Assembly: GCA_050043265.1 (NCBI GenBank)
Contig: JBHJIR010000018.1
Location: 1-64,000 of the forward strand
Origin: Pelagibius sp050043265
GTDB taxonomy: Bacteria > Pseudomonadota > Alphaproteobacteria > Kiloniellales > Kiloniellaceae
Reading direction: 5' to 3'
Length of the DNA stretch: 64,000 bases
In this document: positions 26,442 through 35,005 of the stretch, one piece after another
How positions within the stretch are numbered: position 1 is the first letter of the stretch
Layout of the letters: each line of letters opens with the position of its first letter
The notes under the pieces: model-generated
Seen by the model: only the letters and a program-made list of their open reading frames with translations
Databases searched by the model: none
What the model was told of the DNA's origin: nothing
Position numbers and translations under genes: made by a program

Positions 26442-27611
26442 TTAGCGGCGCAGGGGTTCCAGGATCGAAACGTAGTTGGCGACGGCGGCGCCGCCCATGT
26501 TGAAAATGCCGCCCAGCTTGGCGTCCTTCACCTGGATGTCGCCGGCCGTGCCGGTCAGCTGCATGGCGCTCAGCACGTGCATGGAAACGCCGGTGGCGCC
26601 GACCGGGTGGCCCTTGGCCTTCAGACCGCCGGAGGGATTGACCGGCAGCTTGCCGTCCTTCTCGGTCCAGCCCTCGGCGATGGCGCGGGCGCCCTGGCCG
26701 CGCTTGGTCAGGCCCATGGCCTCATATTCCAGCAGCTCGGCGATGGTGAAGCAGTCGTGGGTCTCGACGAAGCTCAAGTCGTTGAGCGTCGTGCCGGCGG
26801 CTTCCAGCGCCTGGCCCCAGGCCTGCTCGCAGCCCTCGAACAAGGTGATGTCGCGCTTGCTCATGGGCAGGAAGTCGTTGACCTGCTGGGCGGCCCGGAA
26901 CACCACGGCCTTCTTCATGGCCAGCGCGGTCTCCACGTCGGTCAGCACCAGCGCGGCGGCGCCGTCGGAAACCAGCGAGCAGTCGGTGCGCTTCAGCGGG
27001 CCGGCCACCATCGGGTTCTTGTCGGAGACGTTGCGGCAGAAGTCGTAGCCCAGATCCTTGCGCATCTGCGCCAGCGGATTGCCGACGCCGTTCTTGTGGT
27101 TCTTGGCGGCGATGGCGGCCAGCGCGTCGGACTGGTCGCCGTGCTTCTGGAAATACTGCTGGGCGATCAGACCGAAAACACCGGCGAAGCCGCCTTCGAT
27201 CTCGCCGTCCTCCTTCAGGTAGGAAGCCTTCAGCAGGGTGTTGCCGATCTCCTCGCCGGAAATGCCGGTCATCTTCTCGACGCCGACCACCAGCACGAAG
27301 CGGGCCTGCTTGGCGGCAATAGCGCGCAGGCCCTGGTAGACCGCGGCGGAGCCGGAAGCGCAGGCGTTCTCCACCCGGGTCGCCGGCTTGAAGCGCAGCC
27401 GTTCATCGGATTGCAGCACCAGGGAGGACGGGAAAGCCTGGCGCGAGAAGCCCTCGTTGAAATGACCGACGAAGATCTCATCGACCTCGTCCGGGCCGAT
27501 CCCGGCGTCTTCCAGCGCCTGGAGGGCGACCTTGCCGACCAGCGATTCGACGTCGTCGTTCTCGTGCTTGCCGAAGGGCGTGTGGCTCCAGCCGACGATG
27601 CAGGCGGTCAT
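26442..27611 (-). CDS. Thiolase family protein (acetyl-CoA acetyltransferase-like)
   Basis: A 389-residue thiolase of the SCP-x/lipid-transfer-like subgroup. The nucleophile Cys is in VENACASGSAAVYQGL; ETHDCFTIAELLEYEAMGL and the C-terminal GGLKAKGHPVGATGVS supply the active-site His. The C-terminal second Cys found in biosynthetic thiolases is not obvious (FNMGGAAVANYVSIL), so degradative or condensing activity on a branched acyl-CoA is plausible. GGGAGACG precedes ATG 27611. It heads the operon running to about 20.8 kb. Confidence 0.88.
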   Translation of the reverse strand: MTACIVGWSHTPFGKHENDDVESLVGKVALQALEDAGIGPDEVDEIFVGHFNEGFSRQAFPSSLVLQSDERLRFKPATRVENACASGSAAVYQGLRAIAAKQARFVLVVGVEKMTGISGEEIGNTLLKASYLKEDGEIEGGFAGVFGLIAQQYFQKHGDQSDALAAIAAKNHKNGVGNPLAQMRKDLGYDFCRNVSDKNPMVAGPLKRTDCSLVSDGAAALVLTDVETALAMKKAVVFRAAQQVNDFLPMSKRDITLFEGCEQAWGQALEAAGTTLNDLSFVETHDCFTIAELLEYEAMGLTKRGQGARAIAEGWTEKDGKLPVNPSGGLKAKGHPVGATGVSMHVLSAMQLTGTAGDIQVKDAKLGGIFNMGGAAVANYVSILEPLRR

Positions 27612-27881
27612 GTCTTCGTCTCCCTTGGGCAGACTCTGCCCCTCTGTTCCATAGAGGATTTCTCGTGCCGGAGAGTAGCAAAGCCACCCGCGTCCGTACA
27701 GGCGCCGCAAAGCCCCGAATTTCGGCGGCAAATCCGCCAGTATCCTGGGAGAAATCCGTCGCCCCCGTGCCTTTGTTCCCGTGCTTTTGTTGGGGTCCGG
27801 ACCGGTAATCGCTGGCCCCGGCGGAACGATCCGGCTAGGACTGCATTATCGGTGCGGCGCGCAGCAGGATCGGGGATAAAC

Positions 27882-28988
27882 TTGGGCTTTTTCAGAGGCA
27901 GGAAAACACCGGCGGTCGCCGTGGCGCTCGCCTTCGGCGTGCTGGCACTGGCAAGCCCGGCGCCGGCCGCCGCCCAGGAAGGCCCAACGCCGGATCCGGC
28001 AACCGACGCGGCGCCCGACCCGACATCCGAGATGGCGCCCGAAAAGGGCCCGGACCCCGCCTGGATCGTCACCACCCAGTTCAGCAACGACTTGTTCGGC
28101 GGTTCCGATCGCCATTTCACCCACGGCACCCGCTTCAGTGCCCTGTCGCCCGACGATACCGTCCCCGACTTCATTGAGCGGGCGGCCAAGGCACTGCCAC
28201 TGTTCCCGCAGGACGGCAAGCTGCGCGTCACCTACAGCCTGGGCCAGGAGATCTTCACGCCGGAAGACATCGAGCAGCGCAGCCTCATCGAGGACGACCG
28301 GCCCTACGCCGGCTGGACCTATCTGGGGGTCGGCCTGGTATCGGAGATCGGCGACCGCCTGGACTACCTGGATCTGAACGTCGGCATGATCGGGCCGGCC
28401 TCGCTGGCCGACAAGACGCAGACCGAATACCACAAGCTGATCGGCGTGACGGTGCCGGAAGGCTGGGACAATCAACTGCACAACGAGCCGGGCGTGGTGC
28501 TGTACTACGAGCGCAAGTGGCGCAACCTCTTGGGGGTCAAGCTCACCGACCTGCCGGTGCTCAACAACCTCGGCGTCGACGTGACGCCGCACGTCGGCGG
28601 CGCGCTGGGTAACGTTTATACCTATGCCGCCGGCGGCCTCACCCTACGCCTCGGTGAGGACCTGCCCGACGACTACGGCCCGCCGCGCCTGCGGCCCGCA
28701 CTGCCCGGTTCCGACTACTTCCGGCCGAATGACTGGTTCGGCTGGTATTTCTTCGCCGGCGCCGAAGGCCGCCTGGTGGCGCGCAACATCTTCCTGGACG
28801 GCAATACCTTCCAGGACAGCCACAGCGTCGACAAGTATCCGATGGTGTTGGACGTGCAGGCAGGCCTCGCCATCATGCTGGGCGAGCGCGTGCGCCTGGC
28901 CTACACCCACCTGTGGCGCACCAGGGAGTTCCGCGAGCAGAAGGACCCCGATCAGTACGGCACGCTGAGCCTGTCGGTGCGATTCTGA
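27882..28988 (+). CDS. LpxR-like lipid A 3'-O-deacylase (DUF2219), outer membrane
   Basis: A 368-residue beta-barrel enzyme of the LpxR/DUF2219 family, which removes the 3'-linked acyloxyacyl chain from lipid A. Seen: a signal peptide (RGRKTPAVAVALAFGVLALA then APAAAQE), an acidic linker, then FSNDLFGGSDRHFTHGTRFS with the Asn, Asp and His typical of the active site. The end is an aromatic strand, YGTLSLSVRF. TTG 27882 is chosen because GGGGA precedes it and the signal peptide begins at once; no ATG exists in frame nearby. Confidence 0.82.
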   Translation: MGFFRGRKTPAVAVALAFGVLALASPAPAAAQEGPTPDPATDAAPDPTSEMAPEKGPDPAWIVTTQFSNDLFGGSDRHFTHGTRFSALSPDDTVPDFIERAAKALPLFPQDGKLRVTYSLGQEIFTPEDIEQRSLIEDDRPYAGWTYLGVGLVSEIGDRLDYLDLNVGMIGPASLADKTQTEYHKLIGVTVPEGWDNQLHNEPGVVLYYERKWRNLLGVKLTDLPVLNNLGVDVTPHVGGALGNVYTYAAGGLTLRLGEDLPDDYGPPRLRPALPGSDYFRPNDWFGWYFFAGAEGRLVARNIFLDGNTFQDSHSVDKYPMVLDVQAGLAIMLGERVRLAYTHLWRTREFREQKDPDQYGTLSLSVRF

Positions 28989-29106
28989 GGGAAGTGCCGG
29001 CAAAATATCGCGGCGATTCTTCAGGACGCCCAACACCCTAAGTTGTACTCTCGAAATTTGGCACTGCCTTTCAGGTGCACTCTCTTTCGATCAGGAGGGT
29101 TTCGAG

Positions 29107-30957
29107 ATGACCTACAAAGCCACCACCAGCGATACCCTTACGATACCCCTCACCGTAGAGCGCTTCGTCGGCAAAAGTCGGTCGACGCCAGGCAATGTCG
29201 GCGTCTGCCTGTCCGGCGGCGGCTCTCGCGCCCTCTCCGCCGGCATGGGGCAGTTGCGGGCCCTCAATCACCTGACCGTGAAAAAGGGTGGCCCTTCGCT
29301 GCTCAGCCAGGTGAAGGCCTTCTCCACCGTCTCCGGCGGCTCCTGGCTCGGCGTCAGCTTCGACTACCTTGGCGGCAAGACCAGCGACGCCGACTTTCTG
29401 AATGCCTACGTCGCCAATCCCCACGACCTGGTGCTCAGCAACGGCAGCAGCATCGGCGTGACACTGGACAAGCTGCCCGCCGGCAACATCGCCGCGCCGG
29501 TCACCTCGGTGCTGTTCTCGGTGCCCGCCCTGGCGGTGGAGGCCTACCTGCTGTGGAAGTTCATCGGCACGCCGGCCGACAGCCTGTGGCAGGTTCTCAT
29601 GGGCCTGCATATCCTCAGTGAGCACGACCTCTACGCCCCGGCCGCCAATGCCCTGCCGACCTCGCTGTTCAGCTGGAACGCCGCCACCCTGAAGAAGGAC
29701 GTAGTGACCCCCAACCCGTCGCTCGCCATGGAGACCGCCCATCTGGTGGCCAGCGGCGCCGGGCGCGCGTCACGGCCGTTCATCGTCTGCAATACCGCCC
29801 TGTTCGTGAAAGAGGGCAAGACCCAGTTGCTGGCGCCGGTCCAGGCGACGCCGTTCTTCACCGGCGTCGTCGGCAGCCCCAACGCCGTTGACGCGAACGG
29901 CCGCAAGGTCGGTGGCGGCGGCGTCACCTCCTTTGCCTTTAATTCCGCTCTTCAGAAGGTCTCCGGCAACGCCGTTACGGTCGCGCAGGCACGCCAATGG
30001 TCCCTCACGGATATCGTCGGCTCCTCCAGCGCCGCTTTCGCCGGCCAGCTTCAGCAGATCCTCAACGACCCGCTCCTGCTGCTGAAATACCTCTGGGAGT
30101 ATGCCGAGGAGATCTGGGCCTGGCTGAAGAAGCACCTGCCGAAGGCGTCCCTGGCGGCGGTCGCCGACGCAAGAATCCGGTCTTTCGTCGCAGGGCCGAC
30201 GCTGAGCGAAGTCGCTTCCGACACCGCCGCCTTCGATCCCGGGTCGCTGATTCCCGCCTATGACTACTGGCCGGTGCGCAAGGCAAAGCCCGAACCCAAG
30301 TTGAAGACGACCCGTTTCGCCGACGGCGGCAATCTGGAGAACACCGGCGTCGCCAGCCTGCTGGCCTACGGCGACATCGATTCCGTGATCGCCTTCGTCA
30401 ACAGCGAAACAGCGATGACCAAGGGCAAGAAGGGCGTCATCGACCCGAAGACAGGCAAGAAAATTACGGGCACGGAAATCATCGTCGACGGCCAGTTGCC
30501 GCCGCTGTTCGGCTACCAGCCTTACGATCCCAAGAAGGGCTATGTCCCGTTCTGCGATGGATCGAGCTCATCCAACCTCTTCATGAGCAAGTCGCAGGTT
30601 TTCCCCGCCGGCGACTTCCCCGCTCTGCTGAAGGGCCTGTGGAAGAACAGCGGCGCCGGCAAGAACACCGCGCCGGCCAACTTCACGCAGCCGCTGCAGA
30701 CGAAAAAGAACACCTGGTTCGGGGTCTCGAAACGAAAAGTCACCGTTCTCTGGGTCTACACCAATGCGGTCGAGACCTGGGCCTCCCTGCTGCGGCCCGA
30801 AGTCCGGAAAGTCGTTTCGTCGACGGCCGGCTTCCCCCATTACGGCACGCTCAACACCAACCTCTCCGCAGCCGAAGTCAACCTGCTGGCCAACCTCACC
30901 GCCTGGTGCGTCGGCGACGACAGCAACAGCCAGCCGTTCGTCGAGCTGTTTCAGTAA
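29107..30957 (+). CDS. cPLA2 / phospholipase B-like acyl hydrolase
   Basis: A 616-residue protein whose motifs match eukaryotic group IV phospholipase A2 and fungal phospholipase B. It has a GGG oxyanion segment (VCLSGGGSRALSAG, residues 33-46), a nucleophile elbow STVSGGSWLG with Ser76, and FADGGNLENTG with Asp406 as the dyad partner. No signal peptide is visible. A Leu-rich stretch near residues 320-345 could touch membranes. AGGAGGG precedes ATG 29107. It follows the lipid A deacylase gene, so both may remodel membrane lipids. Patatin is the main alternative, but length and the DGGNxxNTG block favour the PLB type. Confidence 0.7.
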   Translation: MTYKATTSDTLTIPLTVERFVGKSRSTPGNVGVCLSGGGSRALSAGMGQLRALNHLTVKKGGPSLLSQVKAFSTVSGGSWLGVSFDYLGGKTSDADFLNAYVANPHDLVLSNGSSIGVTLDKLPAGNIAAPVTSVLFSVPALAVEAYLLWKFIGTPADSLWQVLMGLHILSEHDLYAPAANALPTSLFSWNAATLKKDVVTPNPSLAMETAHLVASGAGRASRPFIVCNTALFVKEGKTQLLAPVQATPFFTGVVGSPNAVDANGRKVGGGGVTSFAFNSALQKVSGNAVTVAQARQWSLTDIVGSSSAAFAGQLQQILNDPLLLLKYLWEYAEEIWAWLKKHLPKASLAAVADARIRSFVAGPTLSEVASDTAAFDPGSLIPAYDYWPVRKAKPEPKLKTTRFADGGNLENTGVASLLAYGDIDSVIAFVNSETAMTKGKKGVIDPKTGKKITGTEIIVDGQLPPLFGYQPYDPKKGYVPFCDGSSSSNLFMSKSQVFPAGDFPALLKGLWKNSGAGKNTAPANFTQPLQTKKNTWFGVSKRKVTVLWVYTNAVETWASLLRPEVRKVVSSTAGFPHYGTLNTNLSAAEVNLLANLTAWCVGDDSNSQPFVELFQ

Positions 30958-30961
30958 GCCG

Positions 30962-31906
30962 CTAGGCCACCGGCAGATGCCGGCGGCGGCGCAGCCCGGC
31001 ATACAGCATGCCGTACAGGCTCAGCACGACGACGGCCATCGCCAAGACCTGGTAACTCTGCACGCCTTCGCCCAGGAAAACGATGGCGATCAGCATGGTC
31101 ACCGCCGGCGCCGGGACCGTCACCGAACTCGCCACCGACACCTCGATGTGTCGGATGGCGTGGAACCACAGGATCAGTTCCAGGTAGTAGGCCAGCCCCA
31201 TGACGAAGGCGGCCTTCTGGAAATCCAGGTTCGTCAGACCGGCTAACAGCGCCCCCGCCTCGCCGAAGGCCGCGTGAAGCAGCAACAGGCAGGCACCGGA
31301 AATCACCAAGCGGGAAACGGTCACTTGATTGGGCGTGATCGGCGTGGTGTCGAGCAGCCCTTTCAAGAGAATATGCGCGACGCTCCACAGCAGCGGGATA
31401 CCCAGTGCGAAGACCGACCACCAGGAGATATCGGCGATCCGGAAGGTCCCTCCCGTTGCCAGATAGACCAGCGCCGCGATCATCAGCAGAATGCAGCCGA
31501 CTTCCGCCGCCGACTTGCGCTTGCCGAGGAACAGCGCCTCCCACAGCGAGGCGAACAGCGGATAGGCCTGCAATGCGATGACCATGCTGACAGGCCCGGC
31601 CTTTTCGGCGGCAACGACGTACATATAGGTGGACAGACCGAACATCGCCCCGGTCGCCACGGCGATGGCCGCCGTGCGGCCGGTAGCGGCGGGGAGAACA
31701 TCGGCCGCGACGCTCTGCCCACGCTTGCCGCGGCGCTCGATCAGATACAGCGGCAAGGCGCAGAGCAATTGCCAGACCGTCAGCCAGATGGCGAAGGTGA
31801 GGCCGTCTAAGCCGGCCGGGCGCGCGTTCGACAGGATTGGCATCGCCCCCAGCAGCAGCAGGCAGGCAAAAGCGAGCGCGATACCGATACGCGGCGAGGA
31901 AACCAT
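30962..31906 (-). CDS. EamA/DMT-family transporter
   Basis: A 314-residue inner-membrane protein with ten predicted helices and two EamA repeats. Visible are AEKAGPVSMVIALQAYPLFASLWEALFLGKRKS and, in the second half, VPAPAVTMLIAIVFLGEGVQSYQVLAMAVVVL. Substrate unknown. ATG 31906 (MVSSPRIGIALAF) follows AGGGA; a start at 31927 would add seven residues. Its stop lies four bases from that of the convergent phospholipase-like gene. Confidence 0.85.
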   Translation of the reverse strand: MVSSPRIGIALAFACLLLLGAMPILSNARPAGLDGLTFAIWLTVWQLLCALPLYLIERRGKRGQSVAADVLPAATGRTAAIAVATGAMFGLSTYMYVVAAEKAGPVSMVIALQAYPLFASLWEALFLGKRKSAAEVGCILLMIAALVYLATGGTFRIADISWWSVFALGIPLLWSVAHILLKGLLDTTPITPNQVTVSRLVISGACLLLLHAAFGEAGALLAGLTNLDFQKAAFVMGLAYYLELILWFHAIRHIEVSVASSVTVPAPAVTMLIAIVFLGEGVQSYQVLAMAVVVLSLYGMLYAGLRRRRHLPVA

Positions 31907-32007
31907 CGGACATCCCTGCCCCCTCAAGGGGACGGCGGTGAAACCTACCCAGACCGCCTTGTTACGGGGGCAGGTAAATCCGGAGCAACACCGGGATTGT
32001 CACGGTA

Positions 32008-32526
32008 TCAATTTGGCGGCGCCAATTTGGCTGGCGTTTCGTGTTCCAGCAGGTGCTTCTTGGTCTCGATGCCGCCGCCGAAGCCAGTGAGCGCACCACT
32101 CGACCCGATGACCCGGTGACAGGGGATGATGATCGGCAAGGGGTTGGCCCCATTGGCGGCGCCGACGGCACGGCTTGCCGTCGGCCTGCCGATCGCCTGG
32201 GCCAGCCAGGCGTAGCTGCGCGTCTCGCCAAAGGGGATCGTCCGCAGGGCCGTCCACACACTTTTCTGAAAGTCGGTCCCGGTCAGCACCAGCGGCAGGT
32301 CGAAGGACTGACGCCTGCCGGCGAAGTAATCGGCGAGCTGGCGTCCGGCCTCGGCAAGGGGCGCCTCGGCGAAGGGCGCGTCGGCACGCCGCCATGCCGG
32401 CTTCGGTCCGAAGGCCTTGTGGCCGGAGGGAAAGCTGAGGAAATGCAGCGCTTCCTCATCGCCGGCCAGCAGCAGACGCCCGACCGGGCTTTTCACGTAG
32501 GTGAAAGACAGGGCGGGATCAGGCAT
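32008..32526 (-). CDS. ogt: Methylated-DNA--protein-cysteine S-methyltransferase (Ogt/AdaB type)
   Basis: A 172-residue repair protein that transfers methyl groups from O6-methylguanine to its own cysteine. The acceptor motif is PIIIPCHRVIGSSGALTGFGGG (Cys136), and the helix-turn-helix before it (GETRSYAWLAQAIGRPTASRAVG) is intact. ATG 32526 lies inside the end of the adaA-like gene (8-bp overlap), so translation is coupled and induction by that gene is expected, as for Bacillus adaA-adaB. Confidence 0.93.
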   Translation of the reverse strand: MPDPALSFTYVKSPVGRLLLAGDEEALHFLSFPSGHKAFGPKPAWRRADAPFAEAPLAEAGRQLADYFAGRRQSFDLPLVLTGTDFQKSVWTALRTIPFGETRSYAWLAQAIGRPTASRAVGAANGANPLPIIIPCHRVIGSSGALTGFGGGIETKKHLLEHETPAKLAPPN

Positions 32527-33121
32527 GGCTCGCGTGCAGCGCCTTCTGCTTGCGGAGGGCCGAGGGCGGACGGCCATAAAGGTCGGCGAAGGCCGCGTTG
32601 AAACGCCGGACACTGCCGAAGCCGGCCTGGAAGGCGATGTCGGTCATGGAGAGATCCGTATCGTTCAACAGGCACTTGGCGCGCTGCAGGCGCAGGGTCT
32701 TGGCGGTCTGGAGCGGCGAGGCGCCGACATGGCGTTCGAACAGCCGCGCCAGGTGGCGCGCGCCGACCCCCAATCGTTCCGCCAGCGCCTCGACGCTGTT
32801 GCCGTTGGGGGCGCCGTTGGGGGCGGCGTCGCGCGCACCGTCTGCGAGCAGTTTCAACGCGCGCTCGACAGTGACCTGGGTACCTTTCCAGGCTGCGCAG
32901 AAGGGCGCGGTCTCCGGCCGGCAACGCAGGCAGGGCCGATAACCTGCCCGCTCCGCCGCCGCCGCGCTGGGGTAGTAGCTGACGTTGCGGGGCAGCGGCT
33001 GCTGCACCGGGCAGACCGGTCGGCAATAGAGCCCCGTGGTCCGGACGGCGGTGAAGAACAGGCCGTCGAAGGCCGGGTCGCGGCGCAGGCGGGCGTCGTT
33101 GCAGGTGTCGAAATCGAACAT
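32519..33121 (-). CDS. Ada-type methylphosphotriester-DNA methyltransferase and transcriptional activator (AdaA-like)
   Basis: A 200-residue protein. The N-terminal metal-binding domain has four Cys at 33, 37, 64 and 67 with the spacing of E. coli Ada; Cys33 would be the methyl acceptor. A short NGAPNGAPN linker leads to an AraC-type HTH (about residues 105-195) with MTDIAFQAGFGSVRRFNAAF. It lacks both the AlkA and the Ogt domain, and the latter is encoded by the overlapping next gene. Methylation of Cys33 should activate transcription of this pair. Confidence 0.9.
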   Translation of the reverse strand: MFDFDTCNDARLRRDPAFDGLFFTAVRTTGLYCRPVCPVQQPLPRNVSYYPSAAAAERAGYRPCLRCRPETAPFCAAWKGTQVTVERALKLLADGARDAAPNGAPNGNSVEALAERLGVGARHLARLFERHVGASPLQTAKTLRLQRAKCLLNDTDLSMTDIAFQAGFGSVRRFNAAFADLYGRPPSALRKQKALHASHA

Positions 33122-33205
33122 GGCGGGATTTTAGCAACCTCTGCGGCACGGGACGAGAGGCGCCAGAGGATCAGGTCCGAAAACGGCCAGTTCGGCGCGA
33201 CCGCT

Positions 33206-34852
33206 CTATCCTTGAGGATCGGGCGCCGAACCTGGGTTCGGACCCGAGCCTGGGGTTGGAGCGGGATCGGGCTGGGTCTCCACCAACCCGCGGCGCTGAT
33301 ACCAGCTGCCGCTCAGGTCCGTGCGGAGATGAAAATAGTGCTCATCGAGGTAGTGGGCGATCTGCGGGCGCAGGCGAAAAATCTTCCGGTCCGCGGGTCC
33401 GACGAACACATAGGGAGCCTGCTGCTCATCGAGACTCTTCAGGAGGTCGTCGATCTGTTCGGGCAGATAGAATTCCCACGACGAGCCGCCGGTCCGGTGA
33501 GCGGCGGGACGGTTCGCAAACTCGTAGACCATCGCGTTGCCGACAACATAGATGGGACCGGGCAGCGCGTCCGGTGACCACAGGAAATCGACGCCGCGCC
33601 GAAGATGGCCATAGCGATCCGTCACGCCCACCTGGGACTGGTAGTCCTCGATGCTCCTGCCCGTGATGAAGACACTCGACAGCAGGGGCTGGGCCTTTCT
33701 CAGAAAGGGCTCGCCCAGACTGGCCGTCGTCGTCAGCGCCAGCACGCCCGCGAGCGCGGCATGGCGGACAACGCTCCGCGCGTCCACGCCCCCAAACCAT
33801 TCGCTCAAGCGGTCGATGCCGAGAACGGCGAAGAAGCCTGCCGGAAACAGGAAGAGAAGCGTGTGGTACTGCCACCACGAGACCCGCTGCACCAGAAACA
33901 GGACGATCGCACCGACGAGCCAGGTGAACATCAGCGCACTCAGCAGGTCTCTATGCCGACGGACCCACTGGATGACGCCGCAAAGCGCGAAGAACGCCCA
34001 GGGCGCAAACAGGGAAAAGAAGAACGCAGCGGCGGTGACCAGCCGTGTCTTGCTGGCTTTCGGGGCGTACTCAAGGGCGCGCGTCGGATAGACGAAAGCG
34101 GTCCACAGCAGATCCTCCAGATGGCCCCAGCGCACATACAACAGGACGATGGCGCCCAGCACGATCGCCACCCCTGCAGAAGCCGGCACCACAGCGCGCA
34201 AGACAAGCACGACGAGCCCCGGACGATGCGCCTTGAGATGATAGGCGAGTGCGACCAGCCAAAGCGCCACGCAGAGCGGCGCCAGCAGCAGCTTGAACGC
34301 GACGACCACACCGGCGAGCAGCCCGCTGGCCAGGTACAAGGCCGGCATGGCCGTGGGATGGCGGTGCGCCCAGACCAGACAGAGCGCCAGCAGGAACAAG
34401 GGCAGCGATACGATGAATTCCAGCTGGGTCAGCTCGCTCTCGCCGGCGAAGCCGTAGTAGACGCCAATGGTCGCGACCGGCACCAGCGCGGACAGCCAGC
34501 GCTGCCGAAAGGCCCCCCGCAGCGTCACCATCAGAACCACGGCAAAGGCCAGCATCCAGAGCAGCTCGAGCAGATGGATGCCGAACTCGGAGAACCCGAA
34601 AAGGCGGCCCGCCAACAGGTAGAACCAGTAGAGCCCCGGCTGCTTGTTGTCCCAGTAGTCGGCATAGTAGATCGCCCCCTGGTCCATCAGCTTGGCGCCG
34701 TGGTAGACGATGGCCTCGTCGGGACCGAAGGGGTAATAGAGATTGACGGCCCCGAGCGCCGCGACGACGGCGAATGCGAAGCAATACACACAGGCTTCGA
34801 GAACCTGCGGGTATCGGCCGCTCGTGCCGTAGCTTATCCGATCATCAATCAC
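33206..34852 (-). CDS. Glycosyltransferase family 39/ArnT-like integral membrane protein
   Basis: A 548-residue membrane protein with about eleven hydrophobic segments. The first periplasmic loop holds YYPFGPDEAIVYHGAKLMDQG, whose Asp-Glu is typical of GT-C glycosyltransferases using polyprenyl-phosphate sugars. DYWDNKQPGLYWFYLLAGRLFG is the second GT39 hallmark. A periplasmic C-terminal domain (about residue 400 on) ends in a Pro/Gly-rich tail. It stands apart from the glycosyltransferases at 36-40 kb, and its acceptor is unknown. Confidence 0.78.
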   Translation of the reverse strand: MIDDRISYGTSGRYPQVLEACVYCFAFAVVAALGAVNLYYPFGPDEAIVYHGAKLMDQGAIYYADYWDNKQPGLYWFYLLAGRLFGFSEFGIHLLELLWMLAFAVVLMVTLRGAFRQRWLSALVPVATIGVYYGFAGESELTQLEFIVSLPLFLLALCLVWAHRHPTAMPALYLASGLLAGVVVAFKLLLAPLCVALWLVALAYHLKAHRPGLVVLVLRAVVPASAGVAIVLGAIVLLYVRWGHLEDLLWTAFVYPTRALEYAPKASKTRLVTAAAFFFSLFAPWAFFALCGVIQWVRRHRDLLSALMFTWLVGAIVLFLVQRVSWWQYHTLLFLFPAGFFAVLGIDRLSEWFGGVDARSVVRHAALAGVLALTTTASLGEPFLRKAQPLLSSVFITGRSIEDYQSQVGVTDRYGHLRRGVDFLWSPDALPGPIYVVGNAMVYEFANRPAAHRTGGSSWEFYLPEQIDDLLKSLDEQQAPYVFVGPADRKIFRLRPQIAHYLDEHYFHLRTDLSGSWYQRRGLVETQPDPAPTPGSGPNPGSAPDPQG

Positions 34853-35005
34853 TGCGAAGACCGTATTCCGGAATAAGCGGTTTCAAGGGCGGTGGCCTCG
34901 ATCGGCCCAGCGGCACATCCTGACTCCCACCCTCCAGGATTGCCCTTTATAGCGCATAACTTCTTTCATCGAGACGCGGCCAATCACCCGGAGGACGCCT
35001 GAACC

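Noticed and set aside
26163..27881. Long open frame upstream of the LpxR-like gene
   Set aside because: It is antisense to the thiolase and CoA ligase genes; signal peptide and ribosome-binding site place the start at 27882.
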